From: a virus
Length of the DNA stretch: 33,536 nt
Reading direction: 5' to 3' (one strand)
IMG/VR virus record: IMGVR_UViG_3300042154_002051
Span: 1-33,536 of that record
The position numbers and the translations under genes were made by a program. The notes below the pieces were generated by a model, which did no database searches, was not told the DNA's origin, and saw only the letters and a list, made by a program, of their open reading frames with translations. Each line of letters begins with the position of its first letter. Position 1 is the first letter of the stretch. Below, in pieces: positions 16,684 through 25,472 of the stretch.

Positions 16684-17634
16684 TTAAAATGTGTGACTAT
16701 TCCAATTATATGAACCATATGTAGATTTGATTGACTCATGCATTTGTATATCTAATTGCTTTAATAGATTAACTAACAATATTCTATAATATAAATGCCA
16801 TCTGTATCCTGATAAATGTATAATGTCTGATGACTTAAAATCATTCAATAATTCATCATAAGCTTTTTTGTTTAAATCACCATATCCTTCATTATTAGTT
16901 TTACCTCCTTTAATTAAATCTCCAAAAACAAATAAATCTTCAAATCTATTCGTTTCCAATAGATAATTTATTTGAATAAATTGTTCTAAGACTGTTGGTA
17001 AATCCTTTATTTGATTTAATTTTTCATAATTTTTTAGTAAAAATTCTTTTGTTTTTTTAAATGATAATATCAATTCATCATTATTACAACCAAATATAGA
17101 ACAATTGTATGCAGTTAGTGGATTAAAATTATCTAACATTTCATCATCTATAACCTTACAAACCTCTGAAAATATCTTTATATAGAATGCATACTGATTA
17201 TTCAGCTGATTACCATATGGATTGCATGCCGGTTCTTTAAAAGAAAATAAAATATCTTTATCAACCTTATCAAATATGATATCATTGTTTATAAAGAAAT
17301 CATGGTCTATATGAATAAATGGTTCGGTTTGTTCTGCAGCCACAAATATTTTAAACATCACATTTTTATGAGAAAATCCGGTATTTTGTTTTTCTATCAC
17401 ATCATAACAATTTGATATATCAACCAATTTATCAAAATATTCGGTACCTTTAAAAAATTTAATAATTTCTTTGTTAGTATATAAGTTTATTGATTTATAT
17501 TTAAATTTTGATTTAAATAATTTAACTGATACACATAAACAATACAAATCTATTAAATAGAAATCTCTATTACACTCCCAATCTATTTCAGGTGGTACAT
17601 ATGTGTATATTATGTTTTTATCCGATGTATCCAT
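16684..17634 (-). CDS. GT8-like glycosyltransferase-fold protein
   Basis: A 316-aa protein. LYCLCVSVKLFKSKFKYKSI and NLYTNKEIIKFF resemble the start of nucleotide-sugar transferases, and EPFIHIDHDFFINNDIIFD places a DxD-type motif (Asp110-His-Asp112) where GT8 enzymes have it. Later parts (ACNPYGNQLNNQYAFY, AYNCSIFGCNNDELI) resemble the acceptor-side segments of phage and bacterial proteins of unknown specificity. The C-terminal helix ends SSDIIHLSGYRWHLYYRI. It overlaps the UDP-sugar dehydrogenase upstream by 17 bases. Activity is inferred from motif and context. Confidence 0.68.
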   Translation of the reverse strand: MDTSDKNIIYTYVPPEIDWECNRDFYLIDLYCLCVSVKLFKSKFKYKSINLYTNKEIIKFFKGTEYFDKLVDISNCYDVIEKQNTGFSHKNVMFKIFVAAEQTEPFIHIDHDFFINNDIIFDKVDKDILFSFKEPACNPYGNQLNNQYAFYIKIFSEVCKVIDDEMLDNFNPLTAYNCSIFGCNNDELILSFKKTKEFLLKNYEKLNQIKDLPTVLEQFIQINYLLETNRFEDLFVFGDLIKGGKTNNEGYGDLNKKAYDELLNDFKSSDIIHLSGYRWHLYYRILLVNLLKQLDIQMHESIKSTYGSYNWNSHTF

Positions 17635-18772
17635 AATAATATATTTTTATATCATTGTTTTTATACTCTCTCCATACATCCAATACAATACTATTTGTTG
17701 GTAATTGAATGTTATTATATTTTCCCATGTGACCTAACAAATATATTGCCGGATACAATGTGGTATCAAATTCAACTTCTTTACCCAATTGATTAACATA
17801 ATATGAAGTTAAAATTGTAGTAGACCCTTCTAAATAGTCTACATCTGGTTTATAACTTTTACCTAAAATAACAATTGGTAAATTGTATTCATTTGATAAT
17901 TCTACCAATCGTTTTGCTATATTTTCAGCTTGGACTTCTCTAGCTCTCATTATAGCATCAAATATATCATAACCTAAGTTATATTCTCTGGCCATCCATC
18001 GTAGTGCAATATTGTCTCTTGGATGACATCCACCACCATCTCCCATTCCTGCTTTCATATAAGCAGAGCTAACAATTCTTTTTGTACTTCGTTCTAATGC
18101 ACCCGTGATAGTATCGGTATTCATATTACCATTCTTTTCAGCAACATCTTGTATCATATTTACCAATGCTACTTTTGTTGAAATAAATGTATTATAGAAT
18201 ATCTTTATAGCTTCGGCATCATCCCATGTACCAATTTCATATCTAACACCACTTGTAATAAATGTTTTATAAAACTCTATTAAAAGTTTAGCATCACCGG
18301 TATTACTACCATCTTCAGTTCCTATTATTATCATTTCAGGATTAACCATATCCCATTTTACCGTTCCCATAGCTATTAGGTATGGATTGTATATGAATCT
18401 ATAATTTTTTACCAATGGTATAAATTCTCTTCTAATGGTACCTGGTAGTACTGTTGATATTAAAACAACCAATTGTTCTTTGCTAGTATGGTTGTTAATT
18501 TCATTTAATATATCTTTTACTATTGAATAATCAAAATCCTTAGGTTCTAAATGAGATGTTGGATATCTACCATCGTAATCCTTATGATGCGGTGTTGGTA
18601 CTGCTACAAAAATTATTTGTTTATTAAAACACACATCTTTTATCGTTTTAACCATTTTAAAATTTTTAGGTACAATATTATTTACATCGTATCCTTCAAC
18701 ATAATGATGTTCGGCCATAACCTCAGAAGACTCTTTACCCAACTTGCCTACTCCTATAAATCCTATTTTCAT
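17618..18772 (-). CDS. UDP-glucose/GDP-mannose dehydrogenase family protein
   Basis: A 384-aa NAD-dependent sugar-nucleotide dehydrogenase. The N-terminus has the Rossmann GFIGVGKLG motif and IIFVAVPTPH. The middle shows VVLISTVLPGTIRREFIPLV, NPYLIAMGTVKW and the helix AEAIKIFYNTFISTKVAL. The catalytic Cys lies in GDGGGCHPRDNIALRW, equivalent to 'GfGG.C.pkD'. The C-terminal UDP-binding part has IVILGKSYKPDVDYLEGS. It would oxidise a UDP- or GDP-sugar to its uronic acid for glycan assembly. It sits among glycosyltransferase genes and overlaps both neighbours, so it probably supplies a charged sugar to them. Its residues are intact. Confidence 0.9.
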   Translation of the reverse strand: MKIGFIGVGKLGKESSEVMAEHHYVEGYDVNNIVPKNFKMVKTIKDVCFNKQIIFVAVPTPHHKDYDGRYPTSHLEPKDFDYSIVKDILNEINNHTSKEQLVVLISTVLPGTIRREFIPLVKNYRFIYNPYLIAMGTVKWDMVNPEMIIIGTEDGSNTGDAKLLIEFYKTFITSGVRYEIGTWDDAEAIKIFYNTFISTKVALVNMIQDVAEKNGNMNTDTITGALERSTKRIVSSAYMKAGMGDGGGCHPRDNIALRWMAREYNLGYDIFDAIMRAREVQAENIAKRLVELSNEYNLPIVILGKSYKPDVDYLEGSTTILTSYYVNQLGKEVEFDTTLYPAIYLLGHMGKYNNIQLPTNSIVLDVWREYKNNDIKIYYYGYIG

Positions 18773-20223
18773 ATTAATTTTTTATTAGTTATAGTTATTT
18801 GATTATTAATATCCGATGTAAGTAATTTGAATAAATTTAAAGTATCGGTATCCGATAACATATGATTAAAATTATGTATTAATACTTCTTCCATCTCTTG
18901 TGTTATTTTAAAACATTCATCTAAACTCCAACTAGATATTTTTTCTAGTATAGTAACTATTTTTTCCAATCTTTTAGAAAATTCTATCTCTTCATCATAA
19001 CTCTCATCCCACCATTTATCAAATGTTTTGAATCCCATAGATTGTAACATTTTAATAGAATTTGGATTACCAAATAAAATAAATGGCTGAGCTCCAAATA
19101 TTGGTTTATAGATTTTTTCTGAAAAGAATATAGAGTCAGTATCAATTAACGATTCGGATACTATATTAACAAACGATTCCGTATGTGCTTTTTTATTAAA
19201 TGTACCTGCTTTATTATTTTCTAAATCCGGTTCATCATAAATCGTATGTTTTGTTGAATCATAGTTTTCAAAAAAAGATACTATTCTATCTTTAGAATAT
19301 ATGTAGTCATTATCTATAAATGAACGCATTAACATGTGGTATTCAAGTGGATTACCATTATCAACTCTTCCTAATGTGGTAATTGATGTATTTTTTAATT
19401 TATCATTTGACTTAAACTCTCCAAATAAAGCAATTCTATGTAATTTTGGTACTCTATTGAAATTCAAAAAATGACGAACTTTATTAGTATTTCTATTTGA
19501 ATTTAAACAATTTTCAAACACATCTCGCATTGTTTGCTTAGTATGTGGGTTTAATTTATGGCCGTGATGAAACCAAATACTATTTCCGAAATATGAATAT
19601 GGATATATTAAGAATGAATCGGCAATAACACCATCTTTGACCAACCTATTGTATTTTTCTTTGGATATCATATTTGAAGTTATTACCACCACCGATTCTT
19701 TTGTAAGATTGTATTTTTTGCACAAACCATCTATCCATATGAAATTATCAACTCGTTGGCCGAAGAATCCTTCTGTGGGTTGTATGAATACCAATTTACA
19801 ATATCCATTATGTATAGCTTCAATCAATAAATGATTTAATTCTATTGTTTTATAATTATTAAATAAATCATTATTGTACATTATGATTGGATAAATAAAG
19901 GATTCCTTTTTAGAATAAAATTCCTCCAAAGTTCCTTTTCTAAATGTATCATAAGTGTTATCCAATATATTTTCAATATTTTGACTTGCAAATTGGAATA
20001 ACTCATGTCTAATATAACCACTATCATCCGATTTAATTGTATATGGAAACTTTATACCTAATTTTTTTTCGGTTTCTTCTAGTGGTATGGATGTTATCGT
20101 ATGCCAAGGATGTATATCATAGTTAGCTACATTTGATGTTGCATACAATGGGTTACCAGTTTCATCATAAACTAATATTTTATTATAAGCTACATTTATT
20201 TTGATTGATTTTATATTATGCAT
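18769..20223 (-). CDS. Putative glycosyltransferase with a GT10-like C-terminal donor-binding region
   Basis: A 484-aa protein. The C-terminal third carries SIFFSEKIYKPIFGAQPFIL, GNPNSIKMLQSMGFKTFDKW and DESYDEEIE, matching the pattern 'teK.ykpl...pFi..G....l..lr..GFkTF...idEsYd' seen in fucosyltransferase-like (GT10) proteins and many phage or bacterial hypothetical proteins. The N-terminal part has mixed strands and helices with no other motif. The N-terminal MHNIKSIKINVAYNKILVYD overlaps the LamG-type gene by 8 bases. A fucosyl- or related transferase role fits the operon. The N-terminal domain may bind acceptor. Moderately confident in the fold; low for substrate. Confidence 0.62.
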   Translation of the reverse strand: MHNIKSIKINVAYNKILVYDETGNPLYATSNVANYDIHPWHTITSIPLEETEKKLGIKFPYTIKSDDSGYIRHELFQFASQNIENILDNTYDTFRKGTLEEFYSKKESFIYPIIMYNNDLFNNYKTIELNHLLIEAIHNGYCKLVFIQPTEGFFGQRVDNFIWIDGLCKKYNLTKESVVVITSNMISKEKYNRLVKDGVIADSFLIYPYSYFGNSIWFHHGHKLNPHTKQTMRDVFENCLNSNRNTNKVRHFLNFNRVPKLHRIALFGEFKSNDKLKNTSITTLGRVDNGNPLEYHMLMRSFIDNDYIYSKDRIVSFFENYDSTKHTIYDEPDLENNKAGTFNKKAHTESFVNIVSESLIDTDSIFFSEKIYKPIFGAQPFILFGNPNSIKMLQSMGFKTFDKWWDESYDEEIEFSKRLEKIVTILEKISSWSLDECFKITQEMEEVLIHNFNHMLSDTDTLNLFKLLTSDINNQITITNKKLI

Positions 20224-20950
20224 TTTTTATTGTTTGTATGTATATGTGATTGTTATTACCCGTATAATCAAATATTTTAAATTTAGTAATTTTTTCAAAG
20301 TCATATAAACCCAATAGTCCGTATTTATTTGAATTTACATATTCATCATATTCGTTTAACTCTATTAAATATTTCTCTTTAATATTTTCTACTATCTCAT
20401 TTGTTAATATTTTTTCAGAAAGTATTGTGTATTTAAAATCAATATCGTATGTAGTTTCTGCATCAAATTGATTTCTACCCAATAGTATTTGTGAATTATC
20501 GTAATCATTAAAGAATTCGGCATCCACATTAATTTCAAATTTAAATTCATTATTTAAATAATATTTGATAACCGAACTATCGGATGAATATACTACCATT
20601 ATTTCATAATCCAATCCGAACTCAAAATTAAAATAAACACCAGTTCTATCTACTACATCTTTATCATTAACTTTTAATGTATAGTTTGTAAAGAATAAAT
20701 GAGAATCTACAATGTTATTTTCGGAATCCGTATATGAATGTGGGTCAAAACTTATTGAACAAACAAATGGAATTTTCCAAAATATAACAATGGGTTCATT
20801 GTTGTATGAATCTAATTTGTTTACACTAAATTTTGTATAGATTGTAAAATCATTTTTACCAAATATTTTTTTACATATTTCTCCTTTTTCCAATCCATAC
20901 ATTTTAAGAATTGGCCATAGAACCAAATATTCATTTCTATTTGTTATCAT
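20216..20950 (-). CDS. LamG/concanavalin-like lectin-fold protein
   Basis: A 244-aa protein with a LamG-type layout: FTIYTKFSVNKLDSYNNEPI, a beta-rich core, then DYEIMVVYSSDSSVIKYYLN, NNEFKFEIN, QILLGRNQFDAETTYDIDFK, an inter-strand helix (LTNEIVENIKEKYLIEL) and LYDFEKITKFKIFDYTGNN, the closing 'W.f.eg.g..v.D.sGn..hg' form of these jelly rolls. Such domains bind glycans or fold around them. It sits between the radical SAM gene and the GT10-like gene, overlapping each by 4-8 bases. It has no signal peptide, so it probably acts in the cytoplasm with the transferases, perhaps as a substrate-binding partner or as the glycosylated target. Confidence 0.65.
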   Translation of the reverse strand: MITNRNEYLVLWPILKMYGLEKGEICKKIFGKNDFTIYTKFSVNKLDSYNNEPIVIFWKIPFVCSISFDPHSYTDSENNIVDSHLFFTNYTLKVNDKDVVDRTGVYFNFEFGLDYEIMVVYSSDSSVIKYYLNNEFKFEINVDAEFFNDYDNSQILLGRNQFDAETTYDIDFKYTILSEKILTNEIVENIKEKYLIELNEYDEYVNSNKYGLLGLYDFEKITKFKIFDYTGNNNHIYIQTIKNA

Positions 20951-22332
20951 ATTTTACTTTTTATTTTATGGTAAAATTCTTCCATTTCTGGAAATGTTTT
21001 TAAAAAATTAGTGCCTCTTCTTAAATCGTGTTCATCTACGAATTTTATAAAATCTATTCTATTTTGATTTAAATTATCATCCTCCGACAATGACCAATCG
21101 TATATTCTTTTAATTTTTTGAACTTCTATATCATTAAATCCCATATTATCTCCATCGTAGTTTTCAACCGAATTATAGACTACAAACTCTGCTTGTTTTC
21201 TTATTAGTTCTTTGTGTTCTAAATCCAATATCTTAACTGTTTGATGTGGTGGGTATCTTAAATACGATGCATCCACCGGTGCAGTTGTTAACCAATATCT
21301 ATCGGGATTCTTATGTTCAATTCTTAAATCTAATACATTTTTTAAAAATGTTCTAAATGAAAAAACACTTAATGCATTATATGTTGTCATAAATACAACA
21401 GTAACTTTTGGAACTTTTTCTAAAATTTTATTTACATTATCCCAGAATCTATTAAATTCTAAACCATGCCTAATATATTCTGCCTGTGCACCCCAACCAT
21501 CCAATGATGTATATATTATCATTTCATTCACCAAACCTTTATCTGTGATTATTTGTAATTTTTCTATCAATTTGTTTATTAAAGAATCAGGTACACCCAA
21601 ATTTGAATTTATTGATAGGTTTAATTTTTTATTTGGTAATGGGTGTTGTATAATATAATCCAATACATCCCAAGTATCTTTTGATAAAAGTGGTTCACCT
21701 CCTGTAATTCTAAATGTGTGCAAGTCTTTGTATAAATCAGGCCACCATTCCCAAAAGGCTTTTACATATGGATTGTGTTCCGAATGTTTATATGGCATTT
21801 TACCTTCGGATTTAATCCAATCTAATTGGCCGAATTCGGTTGATGTTGGATATTTTCCATATCTTTCTATTTCCTCCATCCATTGTGATGAAAACATCGG
21901 GCCACAATATGAACATTTAAAATTACAAGTATTACTAAAAGATACTTCTACATACTTTGGATTATAATTTTCTCTATGGTCTATATTTTTAATTTCATTA
22001 AAATGTTCCCAAGACCAGGGTTCTTCTGATTTAAATATTCTATCGGATAACATATTGGAGTTATCTTCTACATTCCAACAATAATTACATTCACTAGGAC
22101 GTTTACCATTTAACATTTCCTTCCTAGCTCTTTTTTTCTCTTGTGTGTTATGTAATGCCGTTGGGTTTCTATTTAATTCCGTTAATGGTATTTTATGTGG
22201 AGATGGGTGATGGCAACTATGTGTTAGGCCATTATGTAAATGCATTGTAACCTGTGTCCATTTTGCCAAACAAAACCCACAACCTACTTTATTTAATTCT
22301 TCCTTAACTTCTTCTAATTTGTTTTTACTCAT
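20947..22332 (-). CDS. Radical SAM protein with N-terminal extra Cys cluster (twitch-type)
   Basis: A 461-aa radical SAM enzyme. The [4Fe-4S] motif is Cys136-x3-Cys140-x2-Cys143 (SFSNTCNFKCSYCGP), followed by a GGEPL motif at 211-215 (TFRITGGEPLLSKDTWD) and the expected strand NLSINSN near residue 240. Upstream of this core are five Cys (18, 21, 40, 82, 85; CGFC, HSCHH, ECNYC), which could hold a second iron-sulfur cluster as in SPASM/twitch enzymes, but placed before the core. It would make a 5'-deoxyadenosyl radical to modify a peptide or sugar. It overlaps neighbours by 4 bases each. Substrate unknown; the glycan-operon context points to a sugar or a glycosylated protein. Confidence 0.85.
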   Translation of the reverse strand: MSKNKLEEVKEELNKVGCGFCLAKWTQVTMHLHNGLTHSCHHPSPHKIPLTELNRNPTALHNTQEKKRARKEMLNGKRPSECNYCWNVEDNSNMLSDRIFKSEEPWSWEHFNEIKNIDHRENYNPKYVEVSFSNTCNFKCSYCGPMFSSQWMEEIERYGKYPTSTEFGQLDWIKSEGKMPYKHSEHNPYVKAFWEWWPDLYKDLHTFRITGGEPLLSKDTWDVLDYIIQHPLPNKKLNLSINSNLGVPDSLINKLIEKLQIITDKGLVNEMIIYTSLDGWGAQAEYIRHGLEFNRFWDNVNKILEKVPKVTVVFMTTYNALSVFSFRTFLKNVLDLRIEHKNPDRYWLTTAPVDASYLRYPPHQTVKILDLEHKELIRKQAEFVVYNSVENYDGDNMGFNDIEVQKIKRIYDWSLSEDDNLNQNRIDFIKFVDEHDLRRGTNFLKTFPEMEEFYHKIKSKI

Positions 22333-23684
22333 ATTCCAACATTTATTTGTAATGTATTGTTTTCTTTAATTTTACTATTTTCTACAAAATATAAATCACT
22401 CAATCCATCTTTTTGAGATAACATTGGGTCGGTGGATACTTCATTTGAAAATCTCAATTGATTCCACCTTGTTTCTTGGTGTTTCCATTTATTATTAACA
22501 AATCCATTATTTTCGTGATATAATGAAATAAATTTGGAATTTCTTCTATATGGTATTTTAACTATTTTATAAGGTGATATTTTTTTATTTACAATTTCAC
22601 AATTAATAATTTGGCCATCGTTTTTATTTCCTGATAAATCTTTTAATTTGTTTCTTTCTATTTCGTTGGTATTAAAGTGTACAACAGAATCTTTTATTTC
22701 TTTGTAATCCATTTCTATGATGTTTTTAATATCATCTTCATTCATTACTTTATTAAATACCATAAACGAATCAATATAACCCTTAAAATAATTTTCATCA
22801 CCCTTACGATGTGGAGACCCCATACCTAAATAAAAATATGGTTCTTTATTATAATTGTAAAGATTATCATATTCAATGGTATCTACCAAATTTGCATCTT
22901 GATAAAAATTTATTTTTTTGTTTTTACTATCAATTGTTATTGTTATAGTTGTTTTATAATTTGTTTTCATTTCGGAAGTCAAATACAATATTTCTTTATT
23001 TTTATTAAATAATAGAAAATTATATCTTTTGAATGAATTATATGATATACTTACATCATATCCTGGAATACTAAAAACCGAAAATGTATCACTATCTTTT
23101 TTATGATTATAAACTATATCATCGGGAAAAAAAGAAACTGATATAGTTAAATCTTTTGTAAAATCAATTTTATTTTTTACTTTTACATATGAGTTTATTC
23201 CATTAAATTTTAAAGAAGTTTTTGCAATTGGACTATTATATAATTTTAATCTATCCAATTTAATATCCTTTCTTTTACATCTTAATAACAAATCATCATC
23301 TTCAAATCCCCAACCCCAATATTTGTTAGAGTATCCATTTATTTTTTCAAAAGCTTTAGTGGGAAACAAAGTTACACCACCAAAATATTCATCAAATGTT
23401 TTTTCTGCCAAATGAATTGGTATATCAGAATATGAATAATCAACATCAATTGGTATCATATCTACATCGTGAAAAACAACATAGTCACATTTTAATTTTT
23501 TAGCATACTTAAAACCTATATTCAACAAAGTTCCTCTATTGAATAGTTTATCGTTATTTTGTTCAACTATTATAATTCTATAATCAATTTTGGTATTATC
23601 TAAATATTTTTGAATCTCTTGTTTAAATAACATTAGTTGTAAACTCCGATTTCTATATGGTACTATAATTCCCAACCTATGCAT
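22329..23684 (-). CDS. Beta-4-galactosyltransferase (GT7)-like enzyme with an inserted LamG domain
   Basis: A 451-aa protein. Residues 1-150 show every landmark of beta-4-galactosyltransferases: VPYRNR (8-13), LFNRGTLLNIGFKYAKK (48-), FHDVDMIP (71-78; DVD metal motif), YFGGVTLFPTKAFEKINGYS and NKYWGWGFEDDDLLLRC (121-136). A complete LamG domain then follows, opening with SLKFNGINSYVKVKNKIDF (157) and closing with YFKGYIDSFMVFNKVMNEDD; its sandwich ends near residue 360 at DLSGNKNDG. The last 80 residues (KHQETRWNQLRFSN, KDGLSDLYFV, INVGI) look like the GT7 C-terminal tail. So LamG appears inserted inside the transferase. It overlaps the genes on both sides by 4-8 bases. Confidence 0.82.
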   Translation of the reverse strand: MHRLGIIVPYRNRSLQLMLFKQEIQKYLDNTKIDYRIIIVEQNNDKLFNRGTLLNIGFKYAKKLKCDYVVFHDVDMIPIDVDYSYSDIPIHLAEKTFDEYFGGVTLFPTKAFEKINGYSNKYWGWGFEDDDLLLRCKRKDIKLDRLKLYNSPIAKTSLKFNGINSYVKVKNKIDFTKDLTISVSFFPDDIVYNHKKDSDTFSVFSIPGYDVSISYNSFKRYNFLLFNKNKEILYLTSEMKTNYKTTITITIDSKNKKINFYQDANLVDTIEYDNLYNYNKEPYFYLGMGSPHRKGDENYFKGYIDSFMVFNKVMNEDDIKNIIEMDYKEIKDSVVHFNTNEIERNKLKDLSGNKNDGQIINCEIVNKKISPYKIVKIPYRRNSKFISLYHENNGFVNNKWKHQETRWNQLRFSNEVSTDPMLSQKDGLSDLYFVENSKIKENNTLQINVGI

Positions 23685-23853
23685 CTTCCGGCTTTATTGT
23701 TTTATGCCACTCATGTAGATAAAATTGTATTCTATCACTCCAATCTTGTTTATCTATATCTTCAAACCAAATTGTAAGTGCATCTAATGAATTTGCAATT
23801 TTCTCCAAAGCTTTAACTTTTTTTTCTTCTAATTTTAATTCTTGTTCTGTCAT
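23677..23853 (-). CDS. Small helical protein in the glycan operon (58 aa)
   Basis: A 58-aa protein from the ATG at 23853: MTEQELKLEEKKVKALEKIA, NSLDALTIWFEDIDKQ, then DRIQFYLHEWHKTIKPEDA. A longer frame from 23889 is open but would overlap the upstream gene by 37 bases, whereas TAATG at 23855-23851 gives textbook translational coupling; I choose that start. It is helical with no enzyme motif. Its position between two transferase genes suggests a partner or scaffold. Function unknown. Confidence 0.68.
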   Translation of the reverse strand: MTEQELKLEEKKVKALEKIANSLDALTIWFEDIDKQDWSDRIQFYLHEWHKTIKPEDA

Positions 23854-24701
23854 TATATTGATATTATTTTGTTTAATAATTCTTTCCATTGTGAATAACC
23901 ACCATAATCACCACCTATATTCTCAAATCCATATCTTGTATCGTTTAAGTCAAATTTAAATCCAATCTTTCTTAATTCGGTATACATTTGACGATATTCA
24001 TGTGAGTACGCATATTCTTTGTTTATACTTGCAACATCTCTAATTCTATCTATACAGGTACTATCCCATTTAAAATGATGAACTTGTACATTGTATTTGT
24101 TTATAGGTGCAATTAGAGGATGTGACCAACCCTGCCATCTCCAAGTACTATGGTCGTCTATCTTTGCATAATGTTGTCCTGGTAAGAGTTCTACACTACC
24201 TTTCATTATACAAATCTTATTTGGGTTTGCTCCACTTAAAGGATGTCTAAAGAAACCTGCAATTGGAAATTGTTGAAATATATTAACTCCATCCAATAGT
24301 TCACTAAAACCACCATCTTCTCCTATTCTATCTATGAATCCACCTCTAACCATTTGCCAACCATTCCACTCACAATCTGAAATTATTTTGTTTAAGTCTT
24401 GTGAATATATGTGAAACTCATCGTCATCGGAAACTACCCACCAATCATTAGGAAATAATTTTTTAGTATCATTATATAGTTTAGTTACCTTTTCCCAATT
24501 ATACTTTTGACTACGATATCTTTTAACTATTATTGCAGTTGGAAATTCATCTACTATCTCTTTAACCTTATCATATGTACTTTCACCATCCCACTCATAT
24601 ACCACCACAAACATTTCGTCTACTACATTCTTATAATGATTTAACATATGTCTTAAAGTATTGGTTCTACTACCTGTAACTGTAACTAATCTTAATTTCA
24701 T
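23853..24701 (-). CDS. GT-A glycosyltransferase (GT2/GT92-like)
   Basis: A 282-aa protein. The start MKLRLVTVTGSRTNTLRHML and NHYKNVVDEMFVVVYEWDGE match 'nE..ylreWl.yh...ld.iyiyD.' family 92/2-type sequences. NDWWVVSDDDEFHIYSQDLN carries the DDDE metal motif (92-95). Later segments SGANPNKICIMKGSVELLPG and KYNVQVHHFKWDSTCIDRIR give the acceptor-side His and Trp. It should transfer a sugar to a glycan. It overlaps the methyltransferase upstream by 4 bases and shares a TAATG junction downstream. Confidence 0.8.
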   Translation of the reverse strand: MKLRLVTVTGSRTNTLRHMLNHYKNVVDEMFVVVYEWDGESTYDKVKEIVDEFPTAIIVKRYRSQKYNWEKVTKLYNDTKKLFPNDWWVVSDDDEFHIYSQDLNKIISDCEWNGWQMVRGGFIDRIGEDGGFSELLDGVNIFQQFPIAGFFRHPLSGANPNKICIMKGSVELLPGQHYAKIDDHSTWRWQGWSHPLIAPINKYNVQVHHFKWDSTCIDRIRDVASINKEYAYSHEYRQMYTELRKIGFKFDLNDTRYGFENIGGDYGGYSQWKELLNKIISI

Positions 24702-25423
24702 TTTTTTCTTATTAGGGTTAGGCCTGTTGAGGCGGGTTTGTTTTTAATAATTCCAAAGTTAAACATATTAAATATTTCAAATTTATCTCTATCTATTTCG
24801 TTTACTAATTGTGCAGGGCCAGTCCAATCAATGTGAAATGGTTTAGCTTCTTCGGTTACTATAAAATGATTTTCGTAATTTGTATCTGTATCGTGAATTG
24901 ATATAATACCATTTGGAGACATTATAGTAGAATATAGTTCAAAGTCTTCTTTTACATTTTCGTAGGAATGACCTGCATCAATGTGTAGGTAATCAATCTT
25001 AATGTCCTGCAATACAAAGAAATTATGAAATGCATTAGATGTAGTCTCTTTTATAAATCTTGGTGAAAAATTAGAACGAAAGTAACTCATATCATCACTC
25101 CAATTAACTTCACCACCTATACCATTCATTGCATCTACTATATATGTTACTCCTATATCACCCCAATTTAAATCATCATTACCTTCAAATATCTTTTGAC
25201 TATGTAAGTCTTTACGAGCTTGGGTCATAATACGCGGGATGAATCCACCACCACTACCTAAACAAACACATACCTTTGACCTCATATATTGAATTAGGGA
25301 GTAGATAACCAAACCATCTCCTAAATGTAAGTCAGTTGCACCATGTGACCAACGATATGGAACTACACCCTCTTTTCCATTATTTGTTATACAATTCTTT
25401 ATGAAATCTATATTTGTTATCAT
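24698..25423 (-). CDS. Class I SAM-dependent methyltransferase (Methyltransf_24-like)
   Basis: About 241 aa. The SAM-binding loop is KVCVCLGSGGGFIPRIM (51-67; the LGSGGG motif I), and DYLHIDAGHSYENVKEDFEL with MSPNGIISIHDTD is the diagnostic Methyltransf_24 segment (family 'ihiDg.H.y..v..Dl...w..l.pGG.l..hD'). The open frame reaches 25459 with a TTG codon, but that would sit exactly on the promoter -35, so the ATG at 25423 (MITNIDFIKN) is the better start. That ATG lies eight bases below the -10 element, so the transcript may be nearly leaderless. As the first gene of the 11-kb operon, it likely O- or N-methylates a sugar. Confidence 0.82.
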   Translation of the reverse strand: MITNIDFIKNCITNNGKEGVVPYRWSHGATDLHLGDGLVIYSLIQYMRSKVCVCLGSGGGFIPRIMTQARKDLHSQKIFEGNDDLNWGDIGVTYIVDAMNGIGGEVNWSDDMSYFRSNFSPRFIKETTSNAFHNFFVLQDIKIDYLHIDAGHSYENVKEDFELYSTIMSPNGIISIHDTDTNYENHFIVTEEAKPFHIDWTGPAQLVNEIDRDKFEIFNMFNFGIIKNKPASTGLTLIRKK

Positions 25424-25430
25424 ATCATTG

Positions 25431-25459
25431 AATATACGAATAATATCCGATAATACCAA
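25431..25459 (-). promoter_or_regulatory. Promoter TTGGTA-N17-TATATT for the glycan operon
   Basis: TTGGTA (25459-25454), 17 bases, TATATT (25436-25431) on the minus strand. The predicted start falls at about 25424, at the methyltransferase ATG. It is the only promoter I can see for the 11 genes down to 14081, and a G-run tract (25473-25489) lies just upstream. Confidence 0.78.
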
Positions 25460-25472
25460 ATAAAAATAAAAT

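Noticed and set aside
25424-25459. TTG start at 25459 for the methyltransferase
   Set aside because: That codon is the -35 element of the promoter (TTGGTA); the in-frame ATG at 25423 is the better start.
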